Assembly (NCBI RefSeq): GCF_001721295.1
Contig: NZ_MDDS01000006.1
Coordinates: forward strand, 1-64,000
From: Sphingomonas turrisvirgatae
GTDB lineage: Bacteria; Pseudomonadota; Alphaproteobacteria; Sphingomonadales; Sphingomonadaceae
Reading direction: 5' to 3'
DNA: 64,000 nucleotides
A program made the position numbers and the translations under genes. Under the pieces are notes generated by a model. The model saw only the letters and a list, made by a program, of their open reading frames with translations. It did not search any database and was not told the origin of the DNA. Shown here one piece after another: positions 29,883-37,974 of the stretch (the first letter of the stretch is position 1; each line of letters begins with the position of its first letter).

Positions 29883-30112
29883 GACGAGCGTCCCAGCAGG
29901 ACACGCCAGGCGCCCCGGATGCGGTAGCCGCTCACGCTGCACAAGTCCTCGATGAGATATCGGACGCTCCAATATGGCCGCGTGATGCGAACGCGCAGCC
30001 GCTCCCAGCGCGTGAGTGGGCGGCCTAAGCCAAACCTTATCGGCTGATCCCCCCACTGCACAGTCCATAGGGTTGTCGACGCTTCGTCGTCAGACTTCGG
30101 AATATCGGTCAT
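29873..30112 (-). CDS. Hypothetical small basic protein, 79 aa
   Basis: Starts MTDIPKSDDEASTTLWTVQW after AAGGGAGAG and overlaps the terminase end by 23 nt. The body is Arg/Trp/Tyr-rich (RWERLRVRITRPYWSVRYL). Could bind nucleic acid; no family known. Confidence 0.55.
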   Translation of the reverse strand: MTDIPKSDDEASTTLWTVQWGDQPIRFGLGRPLTRWERLRVRITRPYWSVRYLIEDLCSVSGYRIRGAWRVLLGRSSWY

Positions 30113-31589
30113 ACTCTCCCTTCCCATAGCTCACCGGGTCGAGATATCCCGGCACAGTGCGCGGCATCACAGGCTCGGCGAACGTGACCGCCAGCGCGTC
30201 AGCATCGTCAGGCGAGGCAAGGCCGCGCTTCTTCATGTGTTCCTTCTTCTCAAGCTGGATCGCCTGATCTGCGTTGAAGGCATATTCCGGCCCCGTCAGA
30301 TCGTCCTCAAGCTGCTGCTCGTCCGGGATGCAGCCGCCCTTGAGCCATGCCCGCATACTGGTCCATATCTCGGCACGTTTGTTGGCGGTGCGGACGCGCA
30401 CGCCCGTCTGCATCTCGACCTCGCGCCCCTGCCCGCCGAACCACACTTCGATGACGAGCATGTCGGGCATCAGCTGGCGAAGGCGGTCGACGATGGCAGC
30501 GCCGATATTGCCCGCGTCGACGAAGATGGCATCGGGCTTCCACATCTGGGCTTGCAATGCGATGTCACCCGCGATCGTCATGCTGTCCATGTGGTGCCAT
30601 CGTTTCCATGGGCGGGACCGAGCATCACGACCGCATCGAATAGCAAGGGTCGAGTGATCGTCTCCGAAGCGGGCGCAGTCGACGCCGAAGATGACGGGAT
30701 CGGAGCCGAGTGTCTGGCCCGTCTCGCGAGTGCGAGCCTCCTGCACCAGATCCATGCCGATGAACTGCATGGAGGAAGCAGACGGGAACATGCCGCGGAC
30801 GCGCACCTTGGCGATGTCGCTGTCCTCGCCATAGGCGTCGACGAGGCTTTGCAGGTATTCCTTGTTCGTGCCCTCTACCGTGCGGCTGTCAATCTGGCGC
30901 GTCTTCCAGAGGGTGCGATCCTTGCCGAAGCAGGCGCGGAACTGCCCGGTGTTCTTCGTCGGGTTGCCGAACGCGATCCAGATAATCTCGGTTTCTTCGT
31001 CCGTCAGCGCGCCGAGCGTCACCTCCCAGACCTTGTCGTCGATGCCCGAGGCCTCGTCGTAGATCACGATGATGCGCTTGCCCATGTTGTGCAGGCCAGC
31101 GAATGCTTCGGTGTTGTCCTTCGACCAGGTGACTGCATCGAGCCGCCAAGCCGTCTCATGACCGGCTGCAGTAGACGCCAGGGCGGATGCCGTGATCTTG
31201 AACCAGTGCGAGGTAATGGCGAGGCGTGACCACTTCGCGATTTCGGGCATCGTCTTTGTGCGAAGCTGCGGTTCGGTATTCGCCGTGATGACGACCTTGC
31301 AGTCCTCGCAGGTATCGAGACCCCACTTGGCGATCATTGAGATGAGCGCCGACTTGCCGATGCCGTGCCCTGAGGCAATGGCCACCCGCAGCGGCGTGAA
31401 CCGGGTTTCCGGGTCGCTCAGATGCTCGCCAATCGTCGTCAGCGTGTCTCGCTGCCATGAACGCGGGCCGGGGGATGGCAGGCGCTCACTACCCCACGGA
31501 TAGGCATAGAGGGCGTGACCAAGCGGATCATGCGTGAAGCCGGCAATGTCCGCGATCAGCTCGACCTCGGGATCAATCTTGCTTGCCAT
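30090..31589 (-). CDS. Terminase large subunit
   Basis: A 499-residue packaging motor. Walker A is SGHGIGKS (73-80), a Walker B-like RIIVIYDEASG follows near 175, and the C-terminal nuclease domain has IFGVDCARFGDDHS near 290 and DADALAVTFAEP near 475 as candidate metal-binding acidic sites. It overlaps the small-subunit gene by 17 nt. Confidence 0.92.
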   Translation of the reverse strand: MASKIDPEVELIADIAGFTHDPLGHALYAYPWGSERLPSPGPRSWQRDTLTTIGEHLSDPETRFTPLRVAIASGHGIGKSALISMIAKWGLDTCEDCKVVITANTEPQLRTKTMPEIAKWSRLAITSHWFKITASALASTAAGHETAWRLDAVTWSKDNTEAFAGLHNMGKRIIVIYDEASGIDDKVWEVTLGALTDEETEIIWIAFGNPTKNTGQFRACFGKDRTLWKTRQIDSRTVEGTNKEYLQSLVDAYGEDSDIAKVRVRGMFPSASSMQFIGMDLVQEARTRETGQTLGSDPVIFGVDCARFGDDHSTLAIRCGRDARSRPWKRWHHMDSMTIAGDIALQAQMWKPDAIFVDAGNIGAAIVDRLRQLMPDMLVIEVWFGGQGREVEMQTGVRVRTANKRAEIWTSMRAWLKGGCIPDEQQLEDDLTGPEYAFNADQAIQLEKKEHMKKRGLASPDDADALAVTFAEPVMPRTVPGYLDPVSYGKGEYDRYSEV

Positions 31590-32034
31590 TCGCCACTCGC
31601 TTGCGAGCCTCAGCGATCAGTGTGGCGCGATCGGTCACGGTAACATCGACCTCGCTCTTCTCGCGCCATTTGTCGCCGCGGCGGTTCTTGAGCCACGACA
31701 TCGCCGCGCCTGTGTCGGGCGGGACATGCTCGGTATACGGCGCATAGACGGGCGCTTCCGCATTGGCGGGCATGAAGATTTTGACGGCCGGGAAGCTGTA
31801 TCCGACTGCCCTATTGTAGAGGCTACGCTCCACGCGATCGTCGCACGCGTCCTTCCCCGCGATGAGTGCCTCGCAAAATTCTGGATGCGCGATCTTCCAG
31901 CGGTAGATCGTCGACACGTCGACCTCGAAGAAGTCGGCCAATTCCATGTCCGTCGCACCAAGCTCACAGAGCTTCTTGGCCTGCTCAACGAACTCGTCCC
32001 GGTAAGCAGTGGGGCGCCCTACTTCGCCACTCAC
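31573..32034 (-). CDS. Terminase small subunit
   Basis: A 153-residue protein with an N-terminal helix-turn-helix (GATDMELADFFEVDVSTIYR, about 26-45) that would bind the packaging site, and a conserved KNRRGDKWREKSEVDV stretch typical of phage small terminases. ATGA overlap with the upstream wHTH gene. Confidence 0.9.
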   Translation of the reverse strand: MSGEVGRPTAYRDEFVEQAKKLCELGATDMELADFFEVDVSTIYRWKIAHPEFCEALIAGKDACDDRVERSLYNRAVGYSFPAVKIFMPANAEAPVYAPYTEHVPPDTGAAMSWLKNRRGDKWREKSEVDVTVTDRATLIAEARKRVANGKQD

Positions 32035-32501
32035 GACTGCGCTTCCTCTTGCTTGAATGCGTCAAAGCCGATCCACACCAGATCAGCCAGAAAGTCCGCG
32101 ATCGGCCGGCGCTCTCGGTTGGCCGCCATCACGATCTGCGAGAATGTATCAGGACGCTTGGCCTTGATTGAATCGGGGGCCGGCGCGGGAATGTTCTTGG
32201 GGCGATCGCGCCAGTGCGGGGCTTTCGACGCAGGCTCTGCCGTCGACATACCGGTGCGAATGATCGTCACCTGTCGACTGCGCTGGTAGCGCTGCACGCG
32301 GATATAGCCGCGCCGGTCAAGCCGGGTCACGATGGTTGGCGACGTGCTGTCGGACGAACAACCGAGAAGCGCGCTCAGCTCCTCATTGGCGGGACACGGC
32401 CTCCCTTCCCTCGCTGCCTGATCCAGCGCGCGATAGATGATCGCCTCGTTGTCGCTCAACAGGCCCAAAGGCGGGCCGCTGTGAAGTTCCGCTCGTGCCA
32501 T
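32031..32501 (-). CDS. Winged-helix protein upstream of terminase
   Basis: A 156-residue protein whose N-terminal 70 residues (LSDNEAIIYRALDQAAREGR, ELSALLGCSSDSTSPTIVTR, RRGYIRVQRY) form a clear winged helix like that of LexA/MarR. It could act as a late regulator because it lies at the switch from replication to packaging genes; that role is inference. ATG 32501 follows GAGGGGAAGGGC. Confidence 0.7.
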   Translation of the reverse strand: MARAELHSGPPLGLLSDNEAIIYRALDQAAREGRPCPANEELSALLGCSSDSTSPTIVTRLDRRGYIRVQRYQRSRQVTIIRTGMSTAEPASKAPHWRDRPKNIPAPAPDSIKAKRPDTFSQIVMAANRERRPIADFLADLVWIGFDAFKQEEAQS

Positions 32502-32608
32502 CAGCCCTTCCCCTCGATCATCTTGGCAACCTTGTCTGCGTGGTGTTGGGGATCGGCTAGGCAGGCGTCGAACGGGGCGGCTGTGGGGATTGTGGCGAGG
32601 GCGGTCAT
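32501..32608 (-). CDS. 35-residue coupled ORF
   Basis: MTALATIPTAAPFDACLADP and 15 more residues; its ATG overlaps the helicase stop (ATGA) and its stop overlaps the next ATG (TGATG). The short helical end supplies the ribosome site for the wHTH gene. Real translation is supported by coupling only. Confidence 0.5.
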   Translation of the reverse strand: MTALATIPTAAPFDACLADPQHHADKVAKMIEGKG

Positions 32609-34122
32609 GCGTCGGTGCTCCAGTCCGGCCCATCAGGCCAATCATCGGGATCGAACGGCGGACGATCGTCGAGCCAAGCGGGCGGCTCCAACGACGCAGC
32701 GTCCGGGTTCAGCAGCGGGTTCGATTTCCAGTCGGACGAGGCGGCGGGGCCACTTCCGGACAGAGGCTCGGACAAGGCGGGGGTTTCCCCCGTAGGGGGA
32801 ACCCCGTTTGTCCGATCTGTCCGAGGCTGAAATTTATTGTTGTCCGTCCGGTTGTCCGAGGTTGTCCGAACGGGTTCACGGTCTTCCCAAGTGCGCCACG
32901 CATATGGGCCGTAAACCGTTACAATTCCGTCCTTTTTCAGTCGGTCGAGGCCGCGCCGGAACTCCTTGTAGACGCTGTCCGGCTTCATGTCCGAACCATG
33001 TCCGGACGTCTGGGCGTGCCGTTCGCGCCAATCCTCGAATTTCACGACCTTTCCGACCTTCAGCCGGTTGATTTCGCGCTCCGGAATGTCGGTCGGCGGA
33101 TAGAAGCCGAGCCGTTCGGCCGTCTCGTCGAGGGCGTTCAGAACGACCCTCTGCTTGTCCGAGAGCTTGGCGAGTTTGGACCCCATGCTGTCGCCACGCG
33201 GAGCAAGGTCCACGTCGGTTGGTTCGACAATACAGGAGGTGACGGGTTCGCCATCCTCGTCCTGGCCAAGCTCGACGACCTTGAGCTTGAACAGGAGTTC
33301 GATCCCGTCTTCACCGTCTTTCTGCTTGGTGACGCGGGCTTTCTTGGTCTCGCCGGCCTCCACCAGCACGACGGTTTCAACGCCACCTCGAAGGCTGCTG
33401 TGGCCGCGCGGATCCTCGCTTTCGGCATCCTTCGGCCGGTGGTGCACGATGGTGGTCAGGCACTCGAACTCAGCCGACACGCGCTGGCAGTTCGCGACAT
33501 AGCCGACCATGTCATCGGTGTTCTCCTTGCCACCGCCAAAGGTCTTCGCCAGCGTGTCTATGACGACCATGACGGCGTTCTGGCCGTAATGCGCCTCAGC
33601 GGCCCGCACGGCCTCAATCAGGCGGTTCACGTCCGCATCCTGGGCTTGCATGTCGATGGCGATCGGGATGAGCGCGAACGGGCATTCGGTGATCTTGTGG
33701 TGCCGACGGAACGCGGCGACGCGGTTCTTGAGGCCGCGCTGACCTTCGGCGCACAGATAGACGACGAGGCCTTGCTGCACCTTACGTCCCTGCCAGTCCC
33801 AGCCCAGCGCAATGTGTAGAGACCAGTCGAGCGCCAGGAAGGTCTTGCCCGAGCCGGGATGGCCATGGATCACGGCCATGCCGACGGCGGGCAGGAGATG
33901 CTTCATCAACCACAGGCCGGTCAGTACCTCCTCGATGTCCTCGAAGAACTGCAGGGGCAGCGGCACGCGTGCCACCGCCGTCATGGCTTCCTGATCGCGC
34001 CGCCACGCCTCGCTAGCCTCGTCCATCCACGCCGGCGGCTCGCTGTGCAGCGGGAACACGTTGTCGGGTCGGTCCGGAATTTCGTCCCAGCTCAGGTTAT
34101 CTGGCCCCATGTCGTCATCCAC
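32605..34122 (-). CDS. RepA-like hexameric helicase (AAA_25 ATPase)
   Basis: A 505-residue replication ATPase. Walker A is GHPGSGKT (87-94); downstream VVYLCAEGQRGLKNRVAAF and VVIDTLAKTFGGGKENTDDM are hallmarks of the RSF1010 RepA/AAA_25 family, as is TTIVHHRPKD. The C-terminal 200 residues form a helical domain with a Pro/Asp-rich tail. It probably opens DNA for phage replication. Confidence 0.88.
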   Translation of the reverse strand: MDDDMGPDNLSWDEIPDRPDNVFPLHSEPPAWMDEASEAWRRDQEAMTAVARVPLPLQFFEDIEEVLTGLWLMKHLLPAVGMAVIHGHPGSGKTFLALDWSLHIALGWDWQGRKVQQGLVVYLCAEGQRGLKNRVAAFRRHHKITECPFALIPIAIDMQAQDADVNRLIEAVRAAEAHYGQNAVMVVIDTLAKTFGGGKENTDDMVGYVANCQRVSAEFECLTTIVHHRPKDAESEDPRGHSSLRGGVETVVLVEAGETKKARVTKQKDGEDGIELLFKLKVVELGQDEDGEPVTSCIVEPTDVDLAPRGDSMGSKLAKLSDKQRVVLNALDETAERLGFYPPTDIPEREINRLKVGKVVKFEDWRERHAQTSGHGSDMKPDSVYKEFRRGLDRLKKDGIVTVYGPYAWRTWEDREPVRTTSDNRTDNNKFQPRTDRTNGVPPTGETPALSEPLSGSGPAASSDWKSNPLLNPDAASLEPPAWLDDRPPFDPDDWPDGPDWSTDA

Positions 34123-34450
34123 CTTCCGGCTGGGTCCAGTTGACGGCGCGCTCGACGTGCCGAGCAGCGGACATCAGGCTCGAGAGCGCCCCGACGACGA
34201 GGTGCAGCTTGCCCTCAGGCAGCGGCGCGTAAACGGTCTCGCCGGCCAGCACTGCTACATGGTGCAGGACAGGCGCGGCCTCGTCGCTGCAACGGCGGGC
34301 GCCGGCTGAGGCACGGGCACGAAGTTGCGCAAGGGCAATGCGCGCCTGCATCGCAAGCTCGCTCTGGTTCGGGCAATGCGCCGAGATAGTGGCGCGATAT
34401 GCGCCCTCGATGCTGCCGGCGTCTGCGGTGATGGTTGTCTGCGCGTTCAC
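34115..34450 (-). CDS. Hypothetical phage protein, 111 aa
   Basis: GTG start overlapping the VRR-NUC stop. Ala-rich helical protein (ELAMQARIALAQLRARASAG). It sits between two replication genes and overlaps the helicase start by 8 nt. No motif recognised. Confidence 0.6.
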   Translation of the reverse strand: MNAQTTITADAGSIEGAYRATISAHCPNQSELAMQARIALAQLRARASAGARRCSDEAAPVLHHVAVLAGETVYAPLPEGKLHLVVGALSSLMSAARHVERAVNWTQPEGG

Positions 34451-34890
34451 AGCCGCCCCACCCGATCAACAAACGGCGCCCCCAGCGCCCGCAACCAAGC
34501 AAAGAAGCTGTCTTCGCGCCGGAACACCCCGACATGATGCCCCATGCGGAACAGCATGTTCAGCCGGTCGCGCTGGTTGGCGTCCGGAGTGCCAGTGCCG
34601 TCCTTCCACTCGACATAGGCGACACCGCGGTCGCCGAGATGCGGGCGCCAGGTCACGACCCAGTCGAGCGCGCCGGCCTTCATGCCTTCGCGCTTTCTGG
34701 CATTCGCTTCCCAGCGACTGCGGCGGCCGGCGTTCGGGATGGCGACGATGTCCACCGCCGGGCAGATCATGTGCGCCATGCGCAGGGCAGCGGCGACGCG
34801 CTCGTCCTCGCTGCGCGGGTCGCGGTCGCGCGGGTCGATGTGCCATGGCTCGTCGGTGAGCGGCGTTTCGAGGGCGGCGAACATGTTCAC
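34447..34890 (-). CDS. VRR-NUC domain nuclease
   Basis: A 147-residue nuclease-like protein. The PD-(D/E)XK core is seen as AGALDWVVTW (about 82) and AYVEWKDGTGTPDANQRDRL (about 99-118), with E-x-K as metal site; RRSRWEANARKREG precedes it. VRR-NUC proteins cut branched DNA such as Holliday junctions in phage replication and packaging. GTG 34890 is used because GGAGG lies 7 nt upstream. Confidence 0.82.
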   Translation of the reverse strand: MNMFAALETPLTDEPWHIDPRDRDPRSEDERVAAALRMAHMICPAVDIVAIPNAGRRSRWEANARKREGMKAGALDWVVTWRPHLGDRGVAYVEWKDGTGTPDANQRDRLNMLFRMGHHVGVFRREDSFFAWLRALGAPFVDRVGRL

Positions 34891-35114
34891 CCGCGCGCCT
34901 CCCCCGCTCGCTTCTGCCGGGCAATCGTCAGCAGATACTCGACCTCACGCCGCGGCACCTTGCTATGCGTGCGCAGCAGTTCGTCGACGGTGTAGCGGTC
35001 GAGCATGTGCGGCCGGCACTCGTACAGGAGCCGGGTCAGCTGCGCCTTGTGCTGCGCGCCGGTCATTTCGGCCGAGCCGTAGCGGCTGGCTTGTGGTCGC
35101 CCCCTGCCCCGCAT
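34887..35114 (-). CDS. Hypothetical phage protein, 75 aa
   Basis: Starts [20 protein letters not shown]. The segment LLYECRPHMLDRYTVDELLR with THSKVPRREVEYLLTIARQK reads as a small helical DNA-binding-like protein. TGATG overlap with the GapR-like gene and GTGA overlap with the nuclease. No family assigned. Confidence 0.6.
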   Translation of the reverse strand: MRGRGRPQASRYGSAEMTGAQHKAQLTRLLYECRPHMLDRYTVDELLRTHSKVPRREVEYLLTIARQKRAGEARG

Positions 35115-35353
35115 CACGCCATTCCAAGCGCAGCGCGATATGTTTCGAGAAGGGCGTCCTGCTCATCGAGCTGGTGCTTTTCCATCTTCCGCAGGCGGAT
35201 GATGGCGCGCATGATTTTCGCGTCGAACCCGGTCGCCTTGGCCTCGCCATAGACGTCCTTGATGTCGTCGCTGATCCCCCGCTTCTCCTCTTCCAGCCGC
35301 TCGATCCGCTCGATCAGGAGGCGAAGTTGCTCGGCGCTTATGCTGTCGGACAT
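35114..35353 (-). CDS. GapR-like nucleoid protein (DUF2312)
   Basis: A 79-residue coiled-coil protein closely following the GapR pattern: [40 protein letters not shown] and [20 protein letters not shown]. Chromosomal GapR of alphaproteobacteria forms clamps on overtwisted DNA ahead of replication and transcription and stimulates type II topoisomerases. A phage copy beside helicase and nuclease genes suggests control of supercoiling during phage replication. Confidence 0.88.
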   Translation of the reverse strand: MSDSISAEQLRLLIERIERLEEEKRGISDDIKDVYGEAKATGFDAKIMRAIIRLRKMEKHQLDEQDALLETYRAALGMA

Positions 35354-35628
35354 GATGCCTCCGGGGTCAGAATGGCTTTGATGGCGGCGACATGGCCGTC
35401 GATCGCGCGGGCGCGGCGTTCCAAGTCGCTGACGATGCAGCGCAGGTCGGCGGCAGTGACGCCGCGGTCGCCGGCCAGCTTGGCGCGCAGCGACCGCTCC
35501 TCAATGCTGAGCAGCTGCGCGGTGCGTGCGTTGCCGAGGAACGTGGCGGCGAGCAGCAGCATGGCGCCGGGCGACATCGGATTTGCGGGTGAGCCGGTTT
35601 GCGGCTCATTGGTGGCGACCTGCGTCAT
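35338..35628 (-). CDS. Hypothetical HTH-like protein, 96 aa
   Basis: The centre [20 protein letters not shown] reads as a helix-turn-helix, followed by [20 protein letters not shown]. Chosen start [12 protein letters not shown] gives an ATGA overlap with the gene before it. Possibly a small DNA-binding regulator. Confidence 0.6.
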   Translation of the reverse strand: MTQVATNEPQTGSPANPMSPGAMLLLAATFLGNARTAQLLSIEERSLRAKLAGDRGVTAADLRCIVSDLERRARAIDGHVAAIKAILTPEASCPTA

Positions 35629-36410
35629 GCTGCAATGTCCTGCCGCGCAGCACCGCCTGCGTTTACGGCGGGTCGAGCCAGCTCCTTCCACTGGTCCGGT
35701 CGCCAGCCATTGCGCTCGGCCCGCTGCATGATCTCGTTATCGGTCAGGACGAATCGCCCGCCGCGCAGCCAGTGCGTGCCCTTGGGGTTGATCGAGCCAT
35801 CGGCATCGCAGCGGATGACCTGGCCGAAGCGCTGCAGGAACTGCGCGGCCAAGCCGGCGCGGCTGATATCGCGGTGGTCGATCAGCGGGCGGGGCTGGAC
35901 CTGGCGGAAGCGGCCGACGCGGGGCTTGCGCGGGACGGTCGCACGCGGTTCCGGTTGCGCCTGCACTGAGGCAGGGGCGCCCTTCCGGGGTCCGACGATG
36001 CCTGCCTCCTTGCGCCAGCGGACGACGGTGTCCGGTCCCGCGCTATAGATGCGCTGCAGTTCGTTGATCGTCTTGCCCGGCGCGATCTCCTGAAAGTCGG
36101 CCGGCACAGGCCGCAGCATTGCCTTGGCCAGTTCCTTGCTGGCGCAGGATCGGCACCGCACCGCCTTGTGCGTGATGCTGGCGCCGCAGCCGCAGCGACG
36201 GTCCTTGGTCTTGGACTGCTTGGGCGGGGTCGGGTTGGCGCGCTCGGCCGCGATATAGGCGCGCACCCGGTCAGCGGTCTGCGGCATCACGTCGCAGCCG
36301 TTACGCAGGCGGCGGACCAAGACGGCATTGTTCGCCGCGTGCTTGCCGAAGCGAGCGTCGGGCATGCCGGTTTCGGCGAGGAAGGCCTCGATTTCGGCTA
36401 GAAGGGTCAC
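35625..36410 (-). CDS. DNA-binding-like protein with zinc ribbon and HTH, 261 aa
   Basis: Three parts are visible. Residues 1-55 (EIEAFLAETGMPDARFGKHA) are a helical domain common in alphaproteobacterial phages and regulators. Residues 70-92 carry a possible zinc site (CGCGASITHKAVRCRSC). Residues 110-135 (KTINELQRIYSAGPDTVVRW) form an HTH. The C-terminus is basic. It could be a replication initiator or regulator; not determined. Confidence 0.65.
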   Translation of the reverse strand: MTLLAEIEAFLAETGMPDARFGKHAANNAVLVRRLRNGCDVMPQTADRVRAYIAAERANPTPPKQSKTKDRRCGCGASITHKAVRCRSCASKELAKAMLRPVPADFQEIAPGKTINELQRIYSAGPDTVVRWRKEAGIVGPRKGAPASVQAQPEPRATVPRKPRVGRFRQVQPRPLIDHRDISRAGLAAQFLQRFGQVIRCDADGSINPKGTHWLRGGRFVLTDNEIMQRAERNGWRPDQWKELARPAVNAGGAARQDIAA

Positions 36411-36898
36411 TGCCCCACCGCCCGCAGCGTCGGCCGCCGGATTTCATCGATGCGGGCAAGCCAAGTGCCGAGCGTGCGGTAGCACTTCCGCAGCCGCCCC
36501 TCGTCCTTGAGCAGCAGTTCGTGATCAGTGGTGGCGGTCCCGCCCGGGCTGTCCGGCGCCTCAGCCTGCGCGGTCTCGTGCGCCAGCGCAATAAGGTCAA
36601 TCGTCAGCGGGTCGGACGTGCAGACCGCGTTAGCGCCGACGTTCTTGAGGCCATACTCGCCGTCGAGCTCGTCATGTGCGGAATCGTCGAACGCGAGCAG
36701 GTTCCAGATGCGATCGGCCGACGGCAGCGACGTTCCGGCCTTCACGTTGCGCAGGTGGCGTTCGGTGATGCCAAGCCAAAGCGCGACCTGTCCGTCGCCG
36801 TGATTGTCGCAGAGGCGCGAGAGTGCGCGCAACCACTTCGCCCGGAACTGCTGTTCCGTCAGAGGTTGCACGCGCGGAACGATATTGCACTGCGTCAT
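36407..36898 (-). CDS. HTH-containing phage protein, 163 aa
   Basis: DGQVALWLGITERHLRNVKA with GTSLPSADRIWNLL (about 36-70) fits an XRE-like helix-turn-helix; the C-terminal half is helical (KDEGRLRKCYRTLGTWLARI). Similar proteins occur in early regions of sphingomonad phages. ATGA overlap with the next gene. Confidence 0.65.
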   Translation of the reverse strand: MTQCNIVPRVQPLTEQQFRAKWLRALSRLCDNHGDGQVALWLGITERHLRNVKAGTSLPSADRIWNLLAFDDSAHDELDGEYGLKNVGANAVCTSDPLTIDLIALAHETAQAEAPDSPGGTATTDHELLLKDEGRLRKCYRTLGTWLARIDEIRRPTLRAVGQ

Positions 36899-36900
36899 GG

Positions 36901-37101
36901 CTATTGCCTCAGATCAAGATGAGAGAAATCCACCGCCCCGCCCGCATCAGCGCCGAGCCACTGGCTGTGTTCGTCCGGCTGCTGCTGGCGGCGTTGGTCG
37001 AGAAGTTCGCGGCCGAGGCGCATGGCCGAGACGGTCATGAGCGCGACGAACAGCGCGGCGGCGAACACGGCGATGCCGGCAAGGATGTGCGCGAGCGTCA
37101 T
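36901..37101 (-). CDS. Small membrane protein, 66 aa
   Basis: One hydrophobic helix near the N-terminus (LAHILAGIAVFAAALFVALM) followed by a charged Arg/Gln-rich tail. It is in the early operon and ATGA-coupled to the previous gene. It may have an exclusion or membrane-anchoring role. Confidence 0.6.
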   Translation of the reverse strand: MTLAHILAGIAVFAAALFVALMTVSAMRLGRELLDQRRQQQPDEHSQWLGADAGGAVDFSHLDLRQ

Positions 37102-37436
37102 GCCGGCACCTGTGAAGATGCGACGTTCCCAGGCTTCGCGACTGTCATGTCGCAACCCGCTGCCGTCGCCGCGTTGACGCTAGAAAGTGCAGCCTGGGCC
37201 TCGCAGCCGCCGTCGTGGTCGGCTGTTGAGATGGACGGACGGGTGTTCGAATGATTGCCGGCCCACTCGTCATCACGATGACCGCAGATCGGCTTGTCGC
37301 AGACGGCGCAGCGTTCCTGCACGATGGCCGTGGCGCGCTGCGTCGAGACGCCAAAGACCTTGCCGAGCAGGCCGGGGGATGCACCTTCCCAGCCGTGGTG
37401 GCGTTCGACCATGGTGCGGAGGGTGTTGGTGTTCAT
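37098..37436 (-). CDS. Hypothetical phage protein with Cys pairs, 112 aa
   Basis: MNTNTLRTMVERHHGWEGAS leads into LLGKVFGVSTQRATAIVQER, which could be an HTH, and then CAVCDKPICG with two CxxC-like pairs that may bind zinc. The C-terminal part is Ser/Ala-rich. Coupled at both ends by ATGA. Confidence 0.55.
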   Translation of the reverse strand: MNTNTLRTMVERHHGWEGASPGLLGKVFGVSTQRATAIVQERCAVCDKPICGHRDDEWAGNHSNTRPSISTADHDGGCEAQAALSSVNAATAAGCDMTVAKPGNVASSQVPA

Positions 37437-37681
37437 GACCAGATTACCGAGCTGAGCGTGGTCATCGCGATGATGAAGATGGCGACAAGGCAGAGGCCCA
37501 ACCCGAAGCCGGCACCGATCTGCATGCCCAGCAAAGCGCGCGCCCAACCGTCGACCGGGACGCTCGGCGTGGCAAAGAAATTGGCGTGCCGGCAATGAAC
37601 CGTCTGGCCGGTCATCATCGCGTCGTGACGGTCGGGGCAGCGGCAGATGGCTTCGCCGCACTCGGTGCAATGACCGCTCAT
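37433..37681 (-). CDS. Zinc-finger plus membrane protein, 82 aa
   Basis: The N-terminus CTECGEAICRCPDRHDA has several Cys/His, and one or two hydrophobic stretches follow (ALLGMQIGAGFGLGLCLVAI, FIIAMTTLSSVIW). It directly follows the cro-like gene. Function unknown. Confidence 0.6.
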   Translation of the reverse strand: MSGHCTECGEAICRCPDRHDAMMTGQTVHCRHANFFATPSVPVDGWARALLGMQIGAGFGLGLCLVAIFIIAMTTLSSVIWS

Positions 37682-37890
37682 GCCGCGTGGGCCTGCGCTG
37701 GCTCAATGCCGAAGAAATCGTTCGGAGTAACCTGCCCGCCGGTGTGCTCGAACACGTCCGACATGAGCTTTCGACTGGGCATGGTGTCGCCCTTTGCCGC
37801 TCGCGTGATGGTGGAGACCTCGACGCCGCACTTGGCAGCGAGGGCGGTGGCGCTCTGGCCGTCGAGCTTGAGATAATCGGCGAGGGTCAT
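37678..37890 (-). CDS. Cro-like repressor
   Basis: A 70-residue HTH protein: MTLADYLKLDGQSATALAAK, CGVEVSTITRAAKGDTMPSR. Size, fold and position as the first gene of the leftward operon, divergent from the repressor, fit Cro. ATG 37890 is preferred since the in-frame codons upstream are the promoter/operator. Confidence 0.8.
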   Translation of the reverse strand: MTLADYLKLDGQSATALAAKCGVEVSTITRAAKGDTMPSRKLMSDVFEHTGGQVTPNDFFGIEPAQAHAA

Positions 37891-37897
37891 GACGCTT

Positions 37898-37926
37898 AAT
37901 TTGCACAATATGCAATCTGCGGTCAA
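37898..37926 (-). promoter_or_regulatory. Leftward early promoter
   Basis: On the minus strand: TTGACC (37926-37921), 17 bp, CAAATT (37903-37898), 8 nt before the cro-like ATG. The -35 matches consensus at five of six bases, the -10 at three. Its layout is identical to the rightward promoter at 40009. Confidence 0.65.
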
Positions 37927-37974
37927 CGGACATTTTGCATATCATGCTATGGAGACATATTGCGCGCCGTGCAA
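37901..37974. promoter_or_regulatory. Three repressor operators (O1-O3)
   Basis: O1 37901-37915 is TTGCA CAATA TGCAA, a perfect 5+5+5 palindrome overlapping the leftward -10. O2 37935-37949 is TTGCA TATCA TGCTA, ending on the repressor ATG. O3 37960-37974 is TTGCG CGCCG TGCAA, inside the repressor gene. Centres of O1 and O2 are 34 bp apart, O2 and O3 25 bp. Confidence 0.7.
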
